A DNA stretch of 64,000 nucleotides from Streptomyces albipurpureus. GTDB taxonomy: Bacteria; Actinomycetota; Actinomycetes; Streptomycetales; Streptomycetaceae. Below the pieces are notes generated by a model, which made no database searches, had not been told where the DNA came from, and saw nothing but the letters and a program-made list of their open reading frames with translations. Positions 17,208 to 25,727 of the stretch are shown here, piece by piece (the stretch's first letter is position 1; every line of letters starts with the position of its first letter). The stretch is from the NCBI RefSeq assembly GCF_023701525.1, contig NZ_JAMQAW010000008.1, forward strand, positions 131,071-195,070, given 5' to 3'. Both the position numbers and the translations under genes were made by a program.

Positions 17208-18395
17208 GGGGCCGGCGAACTCGTCCGGCGCGAGTGGCGTGGCCACGTCTTCACGGATCTGCCGCATCATGTGCCGGGCCCGACCCTCCCAGGTGCTGGA
17301 GGGGCCGACGCGGTAGAAGGGCGAGCGGAGGTTCTCCATCAGGACGGTCACCATGTCGGTGTCCTCCTTGTTGGTCAGTTCGAGATTGACCAGCTCGCGT
17401 TCCTGGAGCTCGATGTCCTCGGTCAGCCCGTAGATCCGGGAGACCAGCCGGGTCTTGTCGGGGGCGATCGGATCGGCCCTGACCATGATCAGCTGTGAGG
17501 CGTAGGGCAGCGGAGTCAGATTCGGGTAGATGAACTCCGCGTAGCTGCCGCGCAGATCGTCTTCGTCCAGGTCGGTCCGGCCGAGGGAGAAGTCAAAGCT
17601 CTCGCTGTGGGGCTTGTAGCCGCTGGTGGTGCGCCCTTCGAAGCGCACGATGGTGTCCATCTGCTTGCGCACCTTGTTCAGCCGGCGGTGCACGAAGCGG
17701 ACGTGGTAGTCGTCGTTGGAGTTCTCGACGAAGACCTTCCAGTTCATCGGGAACGTCTCGTCCAGCTCACGGTGGTAGCGGTGGTAGTTCCCGATCTTGT
17801 ACGCCTCGTACCGGGGCAGCAGCGGTGCGATCCACTCCTCGAAGGAGGGGGCCTTGTGCGACAGACAGGCGAACACCAGCTTGTCGAACGCGATGTGCAC
17901 CCGGATCGGAACCAGCCCGTAGCTCTGCATCGGGAAGTCCGGCCCGTACATCCGCTCCTTGTCCGGGATGGACAGCAGCTTGCCGTCGAGGCCGTACGTC
18001 CACGCGTGGTACGGGCAGGCAAAGGCCTTGCCGCAGTTTCCGGCCGGGTCAAAGGCCACGCCCGACGCGCGGTGCCGGCAGTTGTTCAGGAACCCCTTGA
18101 CCGAGCCGTCGCGCTGCTTGACGATCAGCACCGACTGGGTCCCGATCTTGCCGGTGATGAAATCGCCGGGCTTGACCAGGTCCTCGGTGTCCCCGAGCCA
18201 GACCCACGAGCGGCCGAAGACCCGGATCATTTCCAGATCGAACAGGTCCTGACTCCATACTTCCCAGGGCTGGAGCATGTCGCTGGGCAGCGGCGACTCG
18301 ACGAGTCCATCGCTCTCCCGGCCCCTGGCGGCGCCGGCCTCGGCGACCACCCCCTCGTGGAGGGCGAGTTCCGAAGCGTTCATCCGGTCCAGCAC
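17199..18395 (-). CDS. Rieske non-heme iron oxygenase, alpha subunit
   Basis: A 398-aa ring-hydroxylating oxygenase large subunit. The Rieske 2Fe-2S motif is visible as CRH, 17 residues later CPYH (about residues 107-130). The catalytic domain has ENSNDDYHVRFVH near residue 205, containing the bridging Asp and the two His ligands of the mononuclear iron. Such enzymes dihydroxylate or demethylate aromatic or N-methyl substrates. The GTG at 18395 is preferred because GGAGG lies 5 bp upstream; the ATG at 18383 would be 17 bp away. No beta subunit or reductase gene is adjacent, so the electron supply is likely the ferredoxin of the island plus a housekeeping reductase. Confidence 0.92.
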   Translation of the reverse strand: MLDRMNASELALHEGVVAEAGAARGRESDGLVESPLPSDMLQPWEVWSQDLFDLEMIRVFGRSWVWLGDTEDLVKPGDFITGKIGTQSVLIVKQRDGSVKGFLNNCRHRASGVAFDPAGNCGKAFACPYHAWTYGLDGKLLSIPDKERMYGPDFPMQSYGLVPIRVHIAFDKLVFACLSHKAPSFEEWIAPLLPRYEAYKIGNYHRYHRELDETFPMNWKVFVENSNDDYHVRFVHRRLNKVRKQMDTIVRFEGRTTSGYKPHSESFDFSLGRTDLDEDDLRGSYAEFIYPNLTPLPYASQLIMVRADPIAPDKTRLVSRIYGLTEDIELQERELVNLELTNKEDTDMVTVLMENLRSPFYRVGPSSTWEGRARHMMRQIREDVATPLAPDEFAGPID

Positions 18396-18427
18396 AGCTT
18401 CCTCCCCAACACCTTCGATGCTTTGCG

Positions 18428-18477
18428 ATGTGCTTGAAGGTAGGTCGGGGGCGTACGGGGACGATATGTGCTTGAGG
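18428..18477. promoter_or_regulatory. Direct repeats ATGTGCTTGARG between divergent genes
   Basis: ATGTGCTTGAAG at 18428-18439 and ATGTGCTTGAGG at 18466-18477 differ at one base and start 38 bp apart. The second continues as the imperfect palindrome GTGCTTGAGGCAC. They lie in the 154-bp interval between the Rieske operon and the divergent aldo/keto reductase. They are candidate operators; the binding regulator is not in the vicinity. Confidence 0.4.
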
Positions 18478-18549
18478 CACGAACATCGGCCCTCCGCGCT
18501 GCCCCCCGGCCACATCGGTGCACCACGGCGGGCGTGTAAGTCTCGGGCG

Positions 18550-19605
18550 ATGGACTATGTGAACCTCGGCGGAACCGGCCTACGAGTCAGCCGTCTCGCC
18601 CTCGGCACGATGATGTTCGGGGCGTGGGGCAATCAGGATCACGACGCATGCGTGGAGATGGTCCACGCGGCCCTCGACGCGGGCGTCAACTTCATCGACA
18701 CCGCGGATGTGTACGCCTTCGGAGAGACGGAGGAGATCCTCGGCCGGGCACTCAAGGGCCGGCGGGACTCCGTTGTGCTGGCCACCAAGTTCGGCGAGCA
18801 GATGAACCACGACGAGCCGCTGAGCCGCGGTGCGTCCCGACGCTGGATCACGCGCGCGGTGGAGGGCAGCCTGCGCCGCCTCGGCACCGACCACATCGAT
18901 CTCTACCAGCTGCACCGACCGGACCCCGGCACGGATCTGGACGAGACCCTGGGCGCGCTGACCGATCTCATCCGTCAGGGCAAGGTCCGGGCGATCGGCT
19001 CATCGGCCTTCACCGCCGAACAGCTCACCGAAGGCCAGTGGACGGCCGAACGCCGAGGTCGGGAGCGGTTCACCGTCGAGCAGCTGGCGTACTCGGCCTT
19101 CGCCCGGCACGCCGAGGCCGGCACCCTGCCCGTCTGCCAGCGCTACGACCTCGGGGTGATGGTCTACAGCCCGCTCAACGGCGGCTGGCTCACCGGCAAG
19201 TACCGCGCGGGCGCCGCGGCCCCCGCCGACTCCCGGGCCGTACGGAACGCGGAGCACTTCGACCACGCCCAGGAAGCGGTAAGGGACCGGAAGTACGCCC
19301 TGGTCGAGGAGATCGCCACCCTCGCCGCCGACACCGGCCACACCATGATCGAACTCGCCATCGGCTTTGTGCTCGCCCACCCGGCCGTCAGCTCGGCGAT
19401 CATCGGCCCGCGGACCATGGAGCAGCTCACCGCCCAGCTGGGCGCGGCCGAGGTACGGCTGGGCCCGGAGGTGATGGACCGGCTGGACGCCCTGGTGGCC
19501 CCGGGCACCGATGTGAACCCCGCGGACTGCCCGTACGCCCCACCCGCTCTCGCGGACCCCGCACTGCGGCGCCGGGACCACGCCCGGGGGGTGGGACAGG
19601 GGTAG
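18550..19605 (+). CDS. Aldo/keto reductase
   Basis: A 351-aa TIM-barrel NADPH-dependent oxidoreductase. The catalytic tetrad is visible: Asp and Tyr in FIDTADVYAFGETEE (about residues 47-61), Lys in VVLATKFGEQ near 78 and His in LYQLHRPDPG near 119. MVYSPLNGGWLTGKY near 207 is the usual cofactor-loop motif. The start ATG 18550 fits the family's first strand (VNLGGTGLRVSRLALGT), though the ribosome binding site is weak. It is divergent from the Rieske operon and may act on a carbonyl intermediate of the same pathway, or be independent. Confidence 0.9.
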   Translation: MDYVNLGGTGLRVSRLALGTMMFGAWGNQDHDACVEMVHAALDAGVNFIDTADVYAFGETEEILGRALKGRRDSVVLATKFGEQMNHDEPLSRGASRRWITRAVEGSLRRLGTDHIDLYQLHRPDPGTDLDETLGALTDLIRQGKVRAIGSSAFTAEQLTEGQWTAERRGRERFTVEQLAYSAFARHAEAGTLPVCQRYDLGVMVYSPLNGGWLTGKYRAGAAAPADSRAVRNAEHFDHAQEAVRDRKYALVEEIATLAADTGHTMIELAIGFVLAHPAVSSAIIGPRTMEQLTAQLGAAEVRLGPEVMDRLDALVAPGTDVNPADCPYAPPALADPALRRRDHARGVGQG

Positions 19606-19869
19606 GGGTTTGAGGAAGATCGGAACGAGAACCGTCGCTCAGCCCTGGCGGTGCTTCGGAAGCCCTTGACCTGGTCTTCTGTGGCAGCGGAGCCTTCGGT
19701 AGTCGTTGTTGACCGACGGTCTGGACCGGCTGCGCCGGGGCCGGTGCGGGTGCCCGGGCCGTAGAAGCAGTGGTTTCTGGAGCGGGCGGGGGAGGTGTGC
19801 CGCGCGCGGGCCCGGGTTCGGGGCGGTTCTTGGTACGGCGGGATTCGGAGGGCTCGTCGGGGGTGCGGG

Positions 19870-20814
19870 TCAGCCTCGGACTGCGTCGACGAGGGCGAGT
19901 GAGACGTCCCAAAGGCGCCGGGCGGCGTCCTGGTCGAGGGCCCACGCGCGTACGCCGTGCAGTCCGTCGATGATCTCTTCGACGGGTTCGGCCTCGTTGC
20001 AGTCGTCGAAGTAGCGGCCGCTGACGCCTCGGAGCCGGGGGGAGGCGGCCAGGAGCACGCTGGTGGCTGCTCCCTGCTGGAGGGTCTTTCCCGGGAAAGC
20101 GGCCTGGAGCCGTGCTCGCCGGTCCGGGTCCCAGTGGCGTTGCAGGTTGGTCCAGACGCCGCCGGGCATCAGGGCGTTGGCGGTGATGCCGTGGTGGGCC
20201 CAGCGGCGGGTGGCTTCCACTGCGAAGAGGATCTGGGCGGTCTTGGACTGTCCGTACGCCTGGCCGGGGTCGTAGGGGCGGCGGCGGAAGAACAGGTCGT
20301 CGAAGCGGACGGGTGAACTGCCGTGGCCGCTGGAGCTGACGGCGACGATACGTGCCTCACCGGTGGCTGTTGCCGCTTCGGTGAGGGCGCTCTGAAGGGC
20401 CAGGGTCAGGGCGAAGTGCCCCAGATGGTTGGTGGCGAACTGGAGTTCCCAACCGTGGCGGGTGTACGTCTGAGGGGTCTCCATGACGCCGGCGTTGTGG
20501 ATCAGGGCGTGCAGCGGGCCGTTCCACTCGGTGCTGAATGCGCCGATGGACCCCAGGTCGGTGAGGTCGAGTCGGCGGACGCTGACGCGATCGTTGCCGG
20601 TGGTGGCCGCGATGGTGTCGGCGGTTCGCTGTCCGGCGTCCATGTCGCGGACAGCGAGTGTGACCTGTGCTCCGCGAGCGGCGAGGGCGCGGGCGGTTTC
20701 GACCCCGATGCCCGAAGAGGCACCGGTGACGATCATTGCCCGGCCGGTGAGGTCGACGCCGGTGGTGACGTCCATGGCGGTGCTTGAGGCGGTGAAGGGT
20801 GTCGACATGAGCAT
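19870..20814 (-). CDS. Short-chain dehydrogenase/reductase (SDR)
   Basis: A 314-aa classical SDR, close in layout to protochlorophyllide-reductase/retinol-dehydrogenase-like members. The Rossmann motif VTGASSGIG lies near residue 29. HNAGVME near 107, VSSSGHG near 157 and the catalytic AYGQSK (YxxxK) near 180 follow. Starts at 20814 or 20808 are both possible and neither has a good ribosome binding site. The gene lies 84 bp downstream of the aldehyde dehydrogenase on the same strand, so the pair could convert an alcohol to an acid via an aldehyde under TetR control. Confidence 0.88.
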   Translation of the reverse strand: MLMSTPFTASSTAMDVTTGVDLTGRAMIVTGASSGIGVETARALAARGAQVTLAVRDMDAGQRTADTIAATTGNDRVSVRRLDLTDLGSIGAFSTEWNGPLHALIHNAGVMETPQTYTRHGWELQFATNHLGHFALTLALQSALTEAATATGEARIVAVSSSGHGSSPVRFDDLFFRRRPYDPGQAYGQSKTAQILFAVEATRRWAHHGITANALMPGGVWTNLQRHWDPDRRARLQAAFPGKTLQQGAATSVLLAASPRLRGVSGRYFDDCNEAEPVEEIIDGLHGVRAWALDQDAARRLWDVSLALVDAVRG

Positions 20815-20898
20815 GCTGGGATCCAGGTGAGTGACATCCGAGGGTGGGGAAGGAGCGGTCCGGTCCGCAGCGGCGGACCGGACCGGGCTGCGGTGCCG

Positions 20899-22386
20899 TC
20901 AGTCGCTGATGACCCGCAGCGGTTCGCCGTTGAGGAAGATGACGTGCGTGTTGAAGAAGGCGTCCAGGCCCTCGGGGCCGAGTTCACGGCCGTAGCCGGA
21001 CTGCTTGACGCCGCCGAAGGGCACACCGATGTCGACGGTGATGCCGTTGTTCAGGTTCACGGTGCCAGCGTGGATCCGCTGCGCGATGCGCAGGGCGCGC
21101 TCGGTGTCGGTGCTGTAGACGGCGCCGGACAGCCCGAACTCGGTGTGGTTGGCGATGCGGACGGCTTCTTCCTCGTCCCGGTAGGTCAGGACGGTGAGCA
21201 CGGGGCCGAAGATCTCCTCTTGTGCGGCCTTCGCGTCCGGTGACAGGCCGGTGATGATCGTGGGAGCGATGTAGTAGCCCACGTCGTGGCCGGGGGCCCG
21301 GCCGCCGCCGACGGCGAAGGTGCCGCCCTCCTCCTTCGCGGAGGCGAGATAGCCCAGGACCCGTTCGTAGTGCTTGCGGGTCACCATCGCCCCCACATCC
21401 GTGGCCGCGTCGCGCGGGTCGCCGACGGTGAGCTTCGCGAACGCCTCGGCAAGGGCACCGACGATCTCGTCGTGACGGTGCTCGGGCACGATCAGCCTGC
21501 TGGGGTTGGTGCAGCTCTCCCCGTTGTTCCCGCAGACCCCGGGTACCAGGGTCTCCACGACGCGCGGCAGGTCGGCGTCGTCCAGCACGAGCGCCGGCGA
21601 CTTCCCCCCGAGCTCCAGCGTCAGCTGCTTGAGGGTATCGGCGGCAGCGGCGGCGATGCGTCGCCCGACCACGGTGCTGCCCGTGAAAGTGATCTTGTCG
21701 ACGCCGGGGTGGCGCACCAGGTGGTCGGCGCTCGCGGGCAGGGCGTTGACGATGTTCAGTACGCCGGTCGGCAGCCCCGCCCGCAGCGCGGCGTCGGCGA
21801 GGTAGCCCGCGCTCAGCGGGGTGTCCTCGGACGGTTTCATGATGACAGTGCAGCCGGCCAGCAGGGCCTGGGGCAGCTTGAACGCGGCGAGCGCGAGCGG
21901 GGCGTTCCAAGGGACGATGGCCGCCACGACGCCCACCGGCCGCTTCTCGATGCGGGCGCTGACGCCCGACACACCGGTGCGCAGCTCGGTCAGCTCCGTG
22001 TCGTCCGCCAGCGAGGCGTAGTAGCGCAGCAGGCCCGGCATGGTCAGGGCCCCGCCGCGGCTCTGCCCGACCGGCAGACCGGTCTCGGCGATCAGCACCT
22101 CGGTGACCGGATCGGTGTCCCTCTCCAGTTCCCCGGCGAATCTCGTCAGGATCTCGGCACGCTCGTGCAGGGTCAGCCGCGGCCAGGGGCCCGAGTCGAA
22201 CGCGGTACGGGCCGCGGCGACGGCCGTGTCGACGTCTTCGAAGGTGGCTGCGGCAGCCGATCCGATCTCCTTCTCGGTCGCGGGGTCGACAACCCGGATG
22301 CGCTCACCCGAGGAGCCGGGGAGCCAGGTGTCGTTGATGAACAAGTCCCGCTCGAACACGGGTGACGAGGGCGAGGGCGTACTCAT
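20899..22386 (-). CDS. NAD(P)-dependent aldehyde dehydrogenase
   Basis: A 495-aa ALDH-superfamily enzyme oxidising an aldehyde to its acid. PWNAPLALAAFKLPQALLAG near residue 160, FTGSTVVGRR near 232, the general base Glu in LELGGKSPA near 258 and the nucleophilic Cys in NNGESCTNPSR near 292 are all present. The start ATG lies about 48 bp downstream of a TTGACA/TAGATA promoter flanked by two operator-like repeats. It is divergent from the TetR gene, which is the likely repressor. Confidence 0.92.
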   Translation of the reverse strand: MSTPSPSSPVFERDLFINDTWLPGSSGERIRVVDPATEKEIGSAAAATFEDVDTAVAAARTAFDSGPWPRLTLHERAEILTRFAGELERDTDPVTEVLIAETGLPVGQSRGGALTMPGLLRYYASLADDTELTELRTGVSGVSARIEKRPVGVVAAIVPWNAPLALAAFKLPQALLAGCTVIMKPSEDTPLSAGYLADAALRAGLPTGVLNIVNALPASADHLVRHPGVDKITFTGSTVVGRRIAAAAADTLKQLTLELGGKSPALVLDDADLPRVVETLVPGVCGNNGESCTNPSRLIVPEHRHDEIVGALAEAFAKLTVGDPRDAATDVGAMVTRKHYERVLGYLASAKEEGGTFAVGGGRAPGHDVGYYIAPTIITGLSPDAKAAQEEIFGPVLTVLTYRDEEEAVRIANHTEFGLSGAVYSTDTERALRIAQRIHAGTVNLNNGITVDIGVPFGGVKQSGYGRELGPEGLDAFFNTHVIFLNGEPLRVISD

Positions 22387-22418
22387 GGCATACCTTCCAT
22401 CACGTTCAGTAATACAAA

Positions 22419-22432
22419 TAACTGGATGGTTA
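22419..22432. promoter_or_regulatory. Operator-like site 1 (TAACTGGATGGTTA)
   Basis: TAACTGGATGGTTA is a near-palindrome with arms TAACT/GGTTA. It lies directly downstream of the predicted -10 of the aldehyde dehydrogenase promoter. It matches site 2 (22464-22477) at 12 of 14 positions; the extended shared form is AATAACYGGWTGGTTAC. The likely ligand is the divergently encoded TetR protein. Confidence 0.7.
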
Positions 22433-22433
22433 C

Positions 22434-22463
22434 TATCTAGGCATCGGGTTCGGTGTTTGTCAA
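22434..22463 (-). promoter_or_regulatory. Promoter of the aldehyde dehydrogenase gene
   Basis: On the minus strand, TTGACA (22458-22463) and TAGATA (22434-22439) are separated by 18 bp. This is a very good match to the vegetative consensus. The two operator-like sites lie immediately upstream of the -35 and downstream of the -10. Confidence 0.75.
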
Positions 22464-22477
22464 TAACCGGTTGGTTA
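22464..22477. promoter_or_regulatory. Operator-like site 2 (TAACCGGTTGGTTA)
   Basis: TAACC-GGTT-GGTTA is a perfect 5-bp inverted repeat with a 4-bp centre. It abuts the -35 of the aldehyde dehydrogenase promoter and ends 15 bp before the tetR start codon, so one protein bound here could control both directions. Confidence 0.7.
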
Positions 22478-22492
22478 CCTTAGGGTGGTGCC

Positions 22493-23062
22493 ATGGCCTA
22501 CGACTCTGCGGCGACCCGCGCAAAGCTCCTCGTGGCGGCGATCGAGGAGTTCAGCACCTACGGCTTCGCCGGCGCTCGCATCGACCGCATCGCTGAGTCC
22601 GCGGACGCCAACAAGCGCTCCATCTACGTGTACTACACCAACAAGGAGCTCCTGTTCGCGGCCGCCCTGCACAAGGTCATCAGCGAACTGAACGACGCGG
22701 TGCCGCTCACCGAGGACGACCTGCCGGGGTACGCGGGCCGCATGTTCGACTACCTGACGCAACACCCCGCCGCACTGCGCATGCACCTGTGGCGCCAGTT
22801 GGAACGGCCCGAGCTGGGCCCCGACGCGGCGGACGTCTACAGCGAGAAAATGGCTCGTATGACCGCGGGCCCGGCCGCCGGGCACCTCCCGTCGACCGAT
22901 TTGCTGGTCCTCATCACCGGGCTCACACAGAGCTGGGTCCTCGCACCGCGAGACCTCCTCACGGCCGCCGACGGCGACGACCCCTACCGGCCGCAACGGC
23001 TGGCCGAGCACCGGGCCGTCATCGTCGAAGCCGCCCGCCGCCTCTGCGCACCCGCCCCGTAA
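22493..23062 (+). CDS. TetR-family transcriptional regulator
   Basis: A 189-aa repressor. The N-terminal HTH spans about residues 8-50: AKLLVAAIEEFSTYGFAGAR, then IDRIAESADANKRSIYVYYT with the recognition helix and the usual Y-x-Y/F ending. The C-terminal ligand domain is helical and variable. GGTGG lies about 5 bp before the ATG. It is divergent from the aldehyde dehydrogenase/SDR pair and almost certainly regulates it and itself through the two repeats in the intergenic region. The inducer is unknown. Confidence 0.92.
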   Translation: MAYDSAATRAKLLVAAIEEFSTYGFAGARIDRIAESADANKRSIYVYYTNKELLFAAALHKVISELNDAVPLTEDDLPGYAGRMFDYLTQHPAALRMHLWRQLERPELGPDAADVYSEKMARMTAGPAAGHLPSTDLLVLITGLTQSWVLAPRDLLTAADGDDPYRPQRLAEHRAVIVEAARRLCAPAP

Positions 23063-23240
23063 GCCGCAGTGGGCTCGACGTAGGGACGCGGTCGTCGCCT
23101 CGGCCCGCTACCGGGACTGATCGCAGTGCGCCGGGTTGTGGCCAGGTGACGCCGAGGACCGGGCCCGCGCGGCAGTCGAGGCGATGGCCGTCGAGCGCGG
23201 GGAGTTACCGGTCCGGCGCCCCGGCATGGAGGAACCGGAT

Positions 23241-23379
23241 CGGCGCCCGCGGGCTCGTCCCGAACGCCCTGGTGCTTTTCGACACGACGTACAACATGGC
23301 CGCCGTCACCCAACTGGTCGCCGACGGCTTCGATGTCGGCGACCAGGACGTCGCCCAACTCCGCAGGCCGGCGTTGGGA
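23241..23379 (+). pseudogene. Tn3-family transposase C-terminal fragment
   Basis: One plus-strand frame reads GLVPNALVLFDTTYNMAAV followed by a GFDVGDQDVAQL segment. This resembles the C-terminal region of Streptomyces Tn3-type transposases (pattern NALVLFNT...GF-V-DEDVARLSP). Only about 45 residues remain, with no start; after the match the frame degenerates (RRPALGKGL...). It is a scrap of a transposon end. No terminal inverted repeat was identified. It marks this position as a former insertion site. Confidence 0.5.
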
Positions 23380-23410
23380 AAGGGGCTGCGAGGGGGCGTC
23401 GGCCACCTGG

Positions 23411-23836
23411 TCAGGAGGGGGAAGGCGGCGAGATTTGCTGCATGAGGCTGATCATGTCCGGGGCCACCCACTCCTCCGCGATCCTCTCGTTCTCGACGCG
23501 GTAGAGCTCGATGCTGCGGAAACTGACCGGCTGGTGCGTCGCGGCCACGCCCTGGAAGGTGCCCTGGTGCGTACCGCGGAAGTGGACGCGTACCGCCACC
23601 TTGTCGCCGTCGCCGAACATGTCCTCGACGGTGATCTGGAGGTCGGGAAAGCCTTCGAGCATGGCCTGAGTGCCCAGCTTCCAGATCTCCGGCCCGTGCA
23701 AGGGGTCGGGTACGCCGGGGAGGTTGGCGATGAAGTCCTCCGCCAGCAGAGCGACGCATGCGTCGAGGTCGCGGCTCCGCAGGTGCTGGTAGGCGGTGCG
23801 CAGCAGGGCCATGTTCTTCTCGGGGGCGGTGTTCAT
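23411..23836 (-). CDS. SnoaL-like ester cyclase family protein
   Basis: A 141-aa protein with the SnoaL-type pattern: YQHLRSRDLDACVALLAEDF, then MLEGFPDLQITVEDMFGDGD, VAVRVHFRGTHQGTFQG and SFRSIELYRVENERIAEEWV. The last two are the highly typical strands of this family in actinobacteria. The ATG at 23836 overlaps the stop of the membrane protein gene by one base (TGATG). It is the last gene of a three-gene operon under a MerR regulator. The reaction is unknown. Confidence 0.85.
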   Translation of the reverse strand: MNTAPEKNMALLRTAYQHLRSRDLDACVALLAEDFIANLPGVPDPLHGPEIWKLGTQAMLEGFPDLQITVEDMFGDGDKVAVRVHFRGTHQGTFQGVAATHQPVSFRSIELYRVENERIAEEWVAPDMISLMQQISPPSPS

Positions 23837-24711
23837 CAGCCGTCCTCTCTCACGGGGATTCGGGTGGGCGCGGGCGGGCGCAGGGTTTCGGCCAGGGCTC
23901 TCGGGTCGTCGGCGTGGAAGCGGATGGTTCGTGCTTCTCCTGTGCGGCCGAGGGGGCGGGTGAAGACGAGGGGACGGTTGAGTTCCAGGGTCACTGTGGT
24001 CTGGCCGGCCACGATCAGATCGAGCACGCCCTCCTCGGAGAGCGTCATGAGCCTGCCGTGGGGGTAGCGGCGGTCGACCCGGGCGGAGGCGATCGTCTCC
24101 GCGGGGACGGTGAGGTCGAAGAGTGCTCCGTAGCGGATCCGCAAGGAGCCGTCGGGGTGCACCACATGCGGCCGGGTGACGCAGGCGGCGTGCAGGCCCA
24201 GCACCTGAAGGACCCCGTACACGTCGAGAACGAGCATGACGTAGTGGACAACGGGCCAGGGGATCAGATAGGCCAGAGCGACCGTCTCGATCACCGCGAC
24301 GAAGAGCAGTCCGTACAGGAGCGCTGTCTGCGGTCCGGTGTAGCCGGCGGCGTGGTCCCCGGGGCCGACGCCGTGCTTCCGGCGCACGGCCCACAGGCCG
24401 AGTGAGACAGTGGCACGCACCTCGTGCGCCAGGAGTTGGCGCATCTGTACGGGGACCAGCGCATGGGCAGCGGCCCGAAGGGCGGCCGCCGGCTCAAGAC
24501 CCCGGCCCCGCTGGTGTGCGTACAGCGAGCGCAGCACCCACGCCTGTAGTGCGAAGGCCGTGAGGGCCACGGCCCCGGCGGTCGCGGTGGCCCACCCTGG
24601 GGGACGTATCCCCGAGGCCAGGCACACCAACCATGCCAGCTCCCCCGGTACGACGGCCCCGGCCGTGATCCGCGACGCCCGCACTCCGCGAACCCTCCCG
24701 TCCCCGCTCAT
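23836..24711 (-). CDS. Membrane protein of unknown function
   Basis: A 291-aa protein. About four hydrophobic segments lie in residues 15-180 (for example AWLVCLASGI, VALTAFALQAWVL, ALLYGLLFVAVIETVALAYL, YVMLVLDVYGVLQVLGL). A C-terminal soluble beta-rich half (about 190-290) contains VPAETIASARVDR. The family is seen in Streptomyces without assigned function. Its start overlaps the merR stop (ATGA) and its stop overlaps the SnoaL-like start, so the three proteins are probably made together. Confidence 0.75.
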   Translation of the reverse strand: MSGDGRVRGVRASRITAGAVVPGELAWLVCLASGIRPPGWATATAGAVALTAFALQAWVLRSLYAHQRGRGLEPAAALRAAAHALVPVQMRQLLAHEVRATVSLGLWAVRRKHGVGPGDHAAGYTGPQTALLYGLLFVAVIETVALAYLIPWPVVHYVMLVLDVYGVLQVLGLHAACVTRPHVVHPDGSLRIRYGALFDLTVPAETIASARVDRRYPHGRLMTLSEEGVLDLIVAGQTTVTLELNRPLVFTRPLGRTGEARTIRFHADDPRALAETLRPPAPTRIPVREDG

Positions 24712-25442
24712 CGTCGACTCCTGTGCGCAAACGCCTTCATGACCTTGCGGATGACTGCCGCCTGCGCCGGGGCGTACTCAGCGAGCAACGCCTCCTGGAA
24801 TCCCGTCGCGACCTGTCCCTCGGCGGGGATCGCGGTGAACACCTCGTCGGGGACGGCCGCCACCAGGTCGGCGGCGAGGGCCGGGATCCGCGGATCGTCC
24901 GTCGAGGCTTCGGCGAGCGCGTCGAGGCGTTCGTACAGCGCGAGCACTCCCGGGTCGGACGCCAACGGCCCCAGCGCGGCGAACGCTTCCTGGCCGGGGG
25001 AGCCCAGGGCGTCGAGCAGCATCAGGTGCTCGCGGTCCTTGGCGGCGGCGGGCGAGGCGGTGGGCGGCGCCTTCGCGAGGAGCGCGGCGAGCGCGGGGGA
25101 CAGCGGTTGGTCCTGACCCGTCCCGGCGGCCAGCAGCACCGTGAGCCGCCGCCGGCGCTCCGCGATCTCGGCCTCCTGCCGGGCGAGGTCGGCGTCCAGC
25201 TCCTCCAGTACCTCGGTCAGGTCGCGTCCCGCGTCGTCCGCGAGGACGTCGCGGACCTCGTCGAGGCTGAGTCCGAGCTCGGTCAGCTGGCGTACGCGGG
25301 CCAGCAGGACGGCGTCGCGAAAACCGTAGGCCCGGTACCCGTTGGGGCGCCGCTCCGGTTCCGGGAGCAGCTCGACATGGTGGTAGTGCCGGATCGCCCG
25401 GGTCGTGACCCCGACGAGCGCGGCGATCTCTCCGATCCGCAT
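24708..25442 (-). CDS. MerR-family transcriptional regulator
   Basis: A 244-aa regulator. The N-terminal winged HTH (MRIGEIAALVGVTTRAIRHY, about residues 1-20, and NGYRAYGFRDAVLLARVRQL with wing) and the dimerisation coiled coil (about 75-105) are clear. The C-terminal 130 residues are helical and may bind an effector; no metal-binding Cys pattern is seen. It is the first gene of the operon with the membrane protein and SnoaL-like protein, a common arrangement for autoregulated MerR systems. Confidence 0.9.
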   Translation of the reverse strand: MRIGEIAALVGVTTRAIRHYHHVELLPEPERRPNGYRAYGFRDAVLLARVRQLTELGLSLDEVRDVLADDAGRDLTEVLEELDADLARQEAEIAERRRRLTVLLAAGTGQDQPLSPALAALLAKAPPTASPAAAKDREHLMLLDALGSPGQEAFAALGPLASDPGVLALYERLDALAEASTDDPRIPALAADLVAAVPDEVFTAIPAEGQVATGFQEALLAEYAPAQAAVIRKVMKAFAHRSRR

Positions 25443-25727
25443 GGCCTCAGTAGAAACCCTGCCGTCGCGACAAGGTCAAGCCCGTTGCGGTCGCGTGTTC
25501 AGCGGCGGGTGTCGCCGGGAGCGAGGAGGCTGGTCAGCTCGGCGATCGCCCCGGGGGGAGTCTTGACGTACCGGCGCCGTCAGCTCCCACCAGGGCCGAC
25601 GGAGCTCAGCGCCGGATTTCGCTCCGATGTTCCAAGTGCCGCCAATTGCAGCAGACGCGAATTCGCGACGGTATGCGTATCGGCCCTCGGGCGGCCCCGC
25701 ACCCGGCGAGGGGAGCCGAGGTTGGTC

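Noticed and set aside
23139..23240. Additional coding segment before the transposase scrap (reading EDRARAAVEAMAVERGE)
   Set aside because: Too short and without start or family match to annotate; it could belong to the same decayed element.
25499..25570. C-terminal gene fragment on the minus strand (reading KTPPGAIAELTSLLAPGDTRR before a stop)
   Set aside because: It looks protein-like but is only about 22 codons long with no frame continuing upstream and no recognisable family; it may be chance or a tiny remnant.
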